Part shown: in pieces, positions 61,143-64,000 of the stretch
Layout of the letters: the number at the start of each line of letters is the position of its first letter
Numbering within the stretch: position 1 is the first letter of the stretch
Source: an uncultured Methylophaga sp.
Lineage (GTDB): Bacteria > Pseudomonadota > Gammaproteobacteria > Nitrosococcales > Methylophagaceae
Reading direction: 5' to 3'
Length of the DNA: 64,000 bases
Assembly: GCA_913055695.1 (NCBI GenBank)
Contig: CAJXKF010000003.1
Coordinates: 186,001 to 250,000, forward strand
Position numbers and translations under genes: made by a program
Notes under the pieces: model-generated
Database searches by the model: none
Told to the model about the DNA's origin: nothing
The model's input: the letters and a program-made list of their open reading frames with translations, nothing else

Positions 61143-61879
61143 ATATCGGCGAGGCTAATCGTTTTAATGCGTTTGATACTGGCTGCGCTGTCACGATCCA
61201 AGGCCGTGTTATAGCCCCAGTCAGCGAGGAACAGCCTGACCTTGTCGAGGCGGTCATCGGTGATGACATTAATCAGGGTAGGCAGCCGGTCTTCAATAAA
61301 CAGAATCTCGTCTTCAGGCCGTTCCAGACTCAGATCAGTCAGGATCTGCTGTTTGCTCAGATTACGGTCCAGGCCATAAATTCGCTCCAGCGGAAAGGTA
61401 ATCTGGTTGGCACTGAGGATATGATCGACAAAGCGTTCCTGTTTAGTGGTAATAATAAAGCTGTTATCAGTATCGATCTGCTTTAATTTGTCAGCAATAC
61501 CGTCGAAAAGCGGATTCATCTCAATCCAGCTATCAAAGTCTTCGGCTATCCATTCGTCACGAGTAGTTCCAAAGATTTCCTTGAGTTCATCGACGTTGAG
61601 CTGATCTCGCAGCAGCAGAGCTTCGATCTGATGGTGGAACGCATCCATCAGACTTGCTGATGACATACCTTCATACAGCAGACGCATGATGAGGCTGGCT
61701 TCATAGCCGGTTTCCATCACTGGTCTCACAGCGCGAAACTGTGACATTAATGACGCCGGCATTTGCTCCGGCATATCCGGCCACAGCTTGCGCGCCACCA
61801 GCCAGCCGGCTGTACCAGTCTCGATGGCGCTGTCGCAAATCACGCCATCAAAATCAAAAGCATAGATCTTATGAGTCAT
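61130..61879 (-). CDS. HAD-superfamily hydrolase
   Basis: A 249-residue hydrolase. Motif I is [11 protein letters not shown] (two catalytic aspartates), motif II Thr in IITTKQ, and motif III/IV is [11 protein letters not shown]. The ATG at 61879 lies inside the last codons of the upstream lipoprotein gene; earlier in-frame codons read back through that gene. Substrate unknown; phosphatase activity is likely. Confidence 0.87.
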   Translation of the reverse strand: MTHKIYAFDFDGVICDSAIETGTAGWLVARKLWPDMPEQMPASLMSQFRAVRPVMETGYEASLIMRLLYEGMSSASLMDAFHHQIEALLLRDQLNVDELKEIFGTTRDEWIAEDFDSWIEMNPLFDGIADKLKQIDTDNSFIITTKQERFVDHILSANQITFPLERIYGLDRNLSKQQILTDLSLERPEDEILFIEDRLPTLINVITDDRLDKVRLFLADWGYNTALDRDSAASIKRIKTISLADIQSL

Positions 61880-62057
61880 CAGTTTTAAACAGGCAGTGTT
61901 TGGCGTAATCGGTCGCTTCGTTGGCGGTCCAGTCACCTTTCGGCTTGGCTTCCATATTCTGGCACCATTTGTCGCTGCCGACTTCAGGGCTGCAGGCGGT
62001 CACAAGCAGACTTGAGAGGGCAATTGCCAGGAGGCTCAGAAAGCGGGTTTTCAGCAT
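61869..62057 (-). CDS. DUF3012 small lipoprotein
   Basis: A 62-residue lipoprotein with signal MLKTRFLSLLAIALSSLLVTAC (lipobox LVTAC). The mature sequence SPEVGSDKWCQNMEAKPKGDWTANEATDYAKHC fits DUF3012. It overlaps the HAD gene start and follows the pyrC-like gene by 12 bp, so it is part of that operon. Function unknown. Confidence 0.85.
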   Translation of the reverse strand: MLKTRFLSLLAIALSSLLVTACSPEVGSDKWCQNMEAKPKGDWTANEATDYAKHCLFKTDDS

Positions 62058-62069
62058 CTCAGTGTCCTT

Positions 62070-63347
62070 TTAATCACGTTCATAAACCAGTCGGCCATGA
62101 AACAGCGTATGGCTGACCTGGTGGTTGAAAAGCCAACCGGCAAAGGGGCTGTTTTTACCCGCACTGACAAAGTTCAGTGGCTGGCATTCAAATTCCGAGT
62201 CCGGATCGACCAGACAGATATCGGCAATCGCGCCGGTTTTCAGCTGACCGGCATCAATACCGAGAATATCGGCCGGATTACAGGTCAGTGCGGCAATCGC
62301 CCGTTGCAGTTCGATTTCATCATCTTCCACCAGTTTCAAGGTCAGAGACAACAAGGTTTCAAGTCCGGAGATGCCGGGCTGGGTTTCAGCAAACGGGCCC
62401 AGCTTGTCATCGCGGTCCAACGGTTGATGATGGGATGAAATCGCAGCAATCACGCCTTCACGCACGCCCTGTTGCAGTTGCTCGCGGTCACGGATACTGC
62501 GCAGCGGCGGCAAAACATGACTCAAGGCATCGTAATTACCCAGATCATGTTCAGATAGATGCAGGTGATGGGCGCTGACATCAGCGGTCACCGGTAAACC
62601 GCGGTTCTGTGCGTCACGAATGAGTTTGACTGCTTTGCCGCTGGATAAATTATGAAAGTGAGCGCGTACTCCGGTTTGCTCAATCAGGATCAAATCACGA
62701 CTGACGCCGATAATTTCGGCACTCTCCGGAATACCGCCCAGACCCAGTCTTGAGCTGACCGCGCCTTCGTGCACGCAGCCCTGTTTCTGCAGCCAGGGAT
62801 CAGCGGCATTGAGAAACAGGGTCATATCCAGCGTCGCCGCATAGGCCATGGCCCGCTGCTGTATCACGCTGTTTTTAATCGCTGACAGGCCATTGCTGAT
62901 ACCGACGCAGCCGGCGGCTTTGAGACGGGCCATTTCCGCCAGCAACTCGCCGTCGAGATTCTGCGTCATTGCGCCCATACTCAATACCATGCTGCGGCCG
63001 GCCTTTTTAGCGCGGTCCTGAATCAGTTCCACCACGGCCGGGTTATCAATCACCGGATCGGTATCGGGTGGCACACACACCGTGGTGATACCACCGGCCG
63101 CAGCGGCCGCGGTTTCAGTCTGAATCGTGGCGGTATGTTCCTGGCCGGGTTCACGCAGTCTGACACTCAAGTCGACCAGTCCCGGGATCACCATCAGTCC
63201 GGTAGCATCGATAACACGATCGGCGCTGAAGTCATCAAGATAATCGCCGATGGCGACAATTTTGCCATCACTAATGAATACATCCTGGCGGGCATCAAGC
63301 TGACTGGCCGGATCGATGACACGGCCGTTTTTAATACGGATCTTCAT
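62070..63347 (-). CDS. pyrC': Dihydroorotase-like protein, catalytically inactive (PyrC')
   Basis: A 425-residue amidohydrolase-fold protein. The metal-binding DLHVHLREPG of true dihydroorotases reads [10 protein letters not shown] here (Ser61 and Arg63 replace both histidines). This is the pattern of the non-catalytic subunit that holds aspartate carbamoyltransferase together in pseudomonads. It overlaps pyrB by 4 bp. A separate active PyrC should be encoded elsewhere. Confidence 0.92.
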   Translation of the reverse strand: MKIRIKNGRVIDPASQLDARQDVFISDGKIVAIGDYLDDFSADRVIDATGLMVIPGLVDLSVRLREPGQEHTATIQTETAAAAAGGITTVCVPPDTDPVIDNPAVVELIQDRAKKAGRSMVLSMGAMTQNLDGELLAEMARLKAAGCVGISNGLSAIKNSVIQQRAMAYAATLDMTLFLNAADPWLQKQGCVHEGAVSSRLGLGGIPESAEIIGVSRDLILIEQTGVRAHFHNLSSGKAVKLIRDAQNRGLPVTADVSAHHLHLSEHDLGNYDALSHVLPPLRSIRDREQLQQGVREGVIAAISSHHQPLDRDDKLGPFAETQPGISGLETLLSLTLKLVEDDEIELQRAIAALTCNPADILGIDAGQLKTGAIADICLVDPDSEFECQPLNFVSAGKNSPFAGWLFNHQVSHTLFHGRLVYERD

Positions 63348-64000
63348 GCAGATATCTCATGTTGTTCTGACTGCGCGCCCAGTGCCATCGACATCACCGC
63401 CATGCGAATGGCAATGCCATGGGTGACCTGTTCCAGAATCACTGACTGCGGTCCGTCGGCAACGCTGGAAGCAATCTCGACCCCCCGGTTAATCGGGCCC
63501 GGATGCATCACAATCGCATCCGGTTTGGCCAGCTTCAGCTTGTCTTCAGTCAGGCCGAAGCAGTGAAAATATTCACGGGCACTGGGTAATAAGGCGCCCT
63601 GCATACGTTCCAGTTGCAGACGCAGCATGATAATGACATCGACGCCTTCCAGCCCCGCTTCCATATCGTGATAGACATGCACGCCCAGAGTCTGGCAGTC
63701 GGCAGGCAGTAGTGTTTTGGGGCCGATGACCCGGATTTCGCCGACGCCGAGGGTTGCCAGCGCCTGGATCTGCGAGCGGGCCACCCGCGAATGCAGAATA
63801 TCGCCGACAATCGCGACCCGAAGATGATGAAATTCCTGCTTGTGGCGCCGTATGGTAAACATATCAAGCATCGCCTGGGTGGGGTGGGCGTGGCAGCCGT
63901 CTCCGGCATTGATGACGCTGACATGGGGGGCGACATGCTGGGCGATAAACTCGGCGGCACCGCTCTGATTATGGCGTACCACAAACATATCGGTGTGCAT
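63344..64000 (-). CDS. pyrB: Aspartate carbamoyltransferase catalytic chain, N-terminus missing
   Basis: The 218 C-terminal residues (of about 330) of PyrB, cut by the window edge. The frame stays open to base 64000. [20 protein letters not shown] carries the HPTQ substrate motif, [18 protein letters not shown] begins the aspartate domain, and [17 protein letters not shown] the late active-site loop. It forms the first step of pyrimidine synthesis, with carbamoyl phosphate and aspartate. Confidence 0.96.
   Translation of the reverse strand: MHTDMFVVRHNQSGAAEFIAQHVAPHVSVINAGDGCHAHPTQAMLDMFTIRRHKQEFHHLRVAIVGDILHSRVARSQIQALATLGVGEIRVIGPKTLLPADCQTLGVHVYHDMEAGLEGVDVIIMLRLQLERMQGALLPSAREYFHCFGLTEDKLKLAKPDAIVMHPGPINRGVEIASSVADGPQSVILEQVTHGIAIRMAVMSMALGAQSEQHEISA

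Overview
The window looks like the chromosome of a methylotrophic gammaproteobacterium, most like the Methylophaga group. The housekeeping genes (gyrB, recF, priA, fnr, tatABC, a split hisI/hisE, a pyrB/inactive-pyrC pair) are gammaproteobacterial. They sit beside the tetrahydromethanopterin/methanofuran C1 genes: the formyltransferase/hydrolase operon fhcBADC and a cluster of archaeal-type cofactor-synthesis genes. No insertion sequence, phage, integrase or CRISPR array was seen. The genus is inferred from gene content, not from a search.

Layout. 1-3.1 kb: 3' part of metE, a LysR regulator and a divergent DUF2798 membrane protein. 3.1-6.5 kb (minus strand): flavoprotein, dihydropteroate-synthase-like protein, DUF447 protein and MfnB, a compact H4MPT/methanofuran cofactor operon. 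6.7-12.1 kb: ndh, then gyrB-recF without dnaN, with two parS-like sites inside recF, then a rubredoxin missing from simple ORF lists because of its size. 12.3-17.1 kb: oxyR, an SCO-like protein, murJ, ompW and fnr. 17.2-22.4 kb: hisBHAFIE-hinT-tatABC, a tightly packed co-directional block. 22.4-28.5 kb: pentapeptide protein, TIGR02647 protein, folA, a DnaA-box cluster (possible origin), priA, argS and a SPOR protein. 28.6-34.9 kb: fhcBADC with a strong terminator, fbp and a DUF4124 protein. 35-41 kb: HD-GYP protein, DM13 protein, two alpha/beta hydrolases (one apparently using an ATT start), MAPEG, DUF2157, TIGR03643, lipocalin and MgtC-like proteins. 41-49.3 kb: RND efflux pair, BASS-family transporter and a 1000-residue PAS/GGDEF/EAL protein. 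49.6-57.2 kb: DUF4010 protein, a signal-peptidase-like protein lacking the catalytic lysine, a small periplasmic protein, 1-Cys peroxiredoxin, DEAD-box helicase, membrane-tethered pseudoazurin, YcaO and tRNA-Asp. 57.5-64 kb: fused 5-oxoprolinase, HAD hydrolase, DUF3012 lipoprotein, inactive dihydroorotase homologue and partial pyrB.

How it fits together. MfnB makes the furan precursor of methanofuran-type cofactors, and Fhc needs such a cofactor to turn formyl-H4MPT into formate. The 3-6 kb cluster and the 28-33 kb operon therefore serve one formaldehyde-oxidation route. The window also encodes an oxygen sensor (Fnr, all four cluster cysteines present) and two good FNR-type sites, upstream of ompW and in the cofactor-operon/ndh intergenic region.

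The least explained items are: a 14-residue tandem repeat tail (RACG[T/S]ADK) on the dihydropteroate-synthase-like protein, with silent differences between copies; the DnaA-box cluster next to priA; the Lys-to-Gln signal-peptidase homologue; and the ATT-initiated secreted hydrolase.
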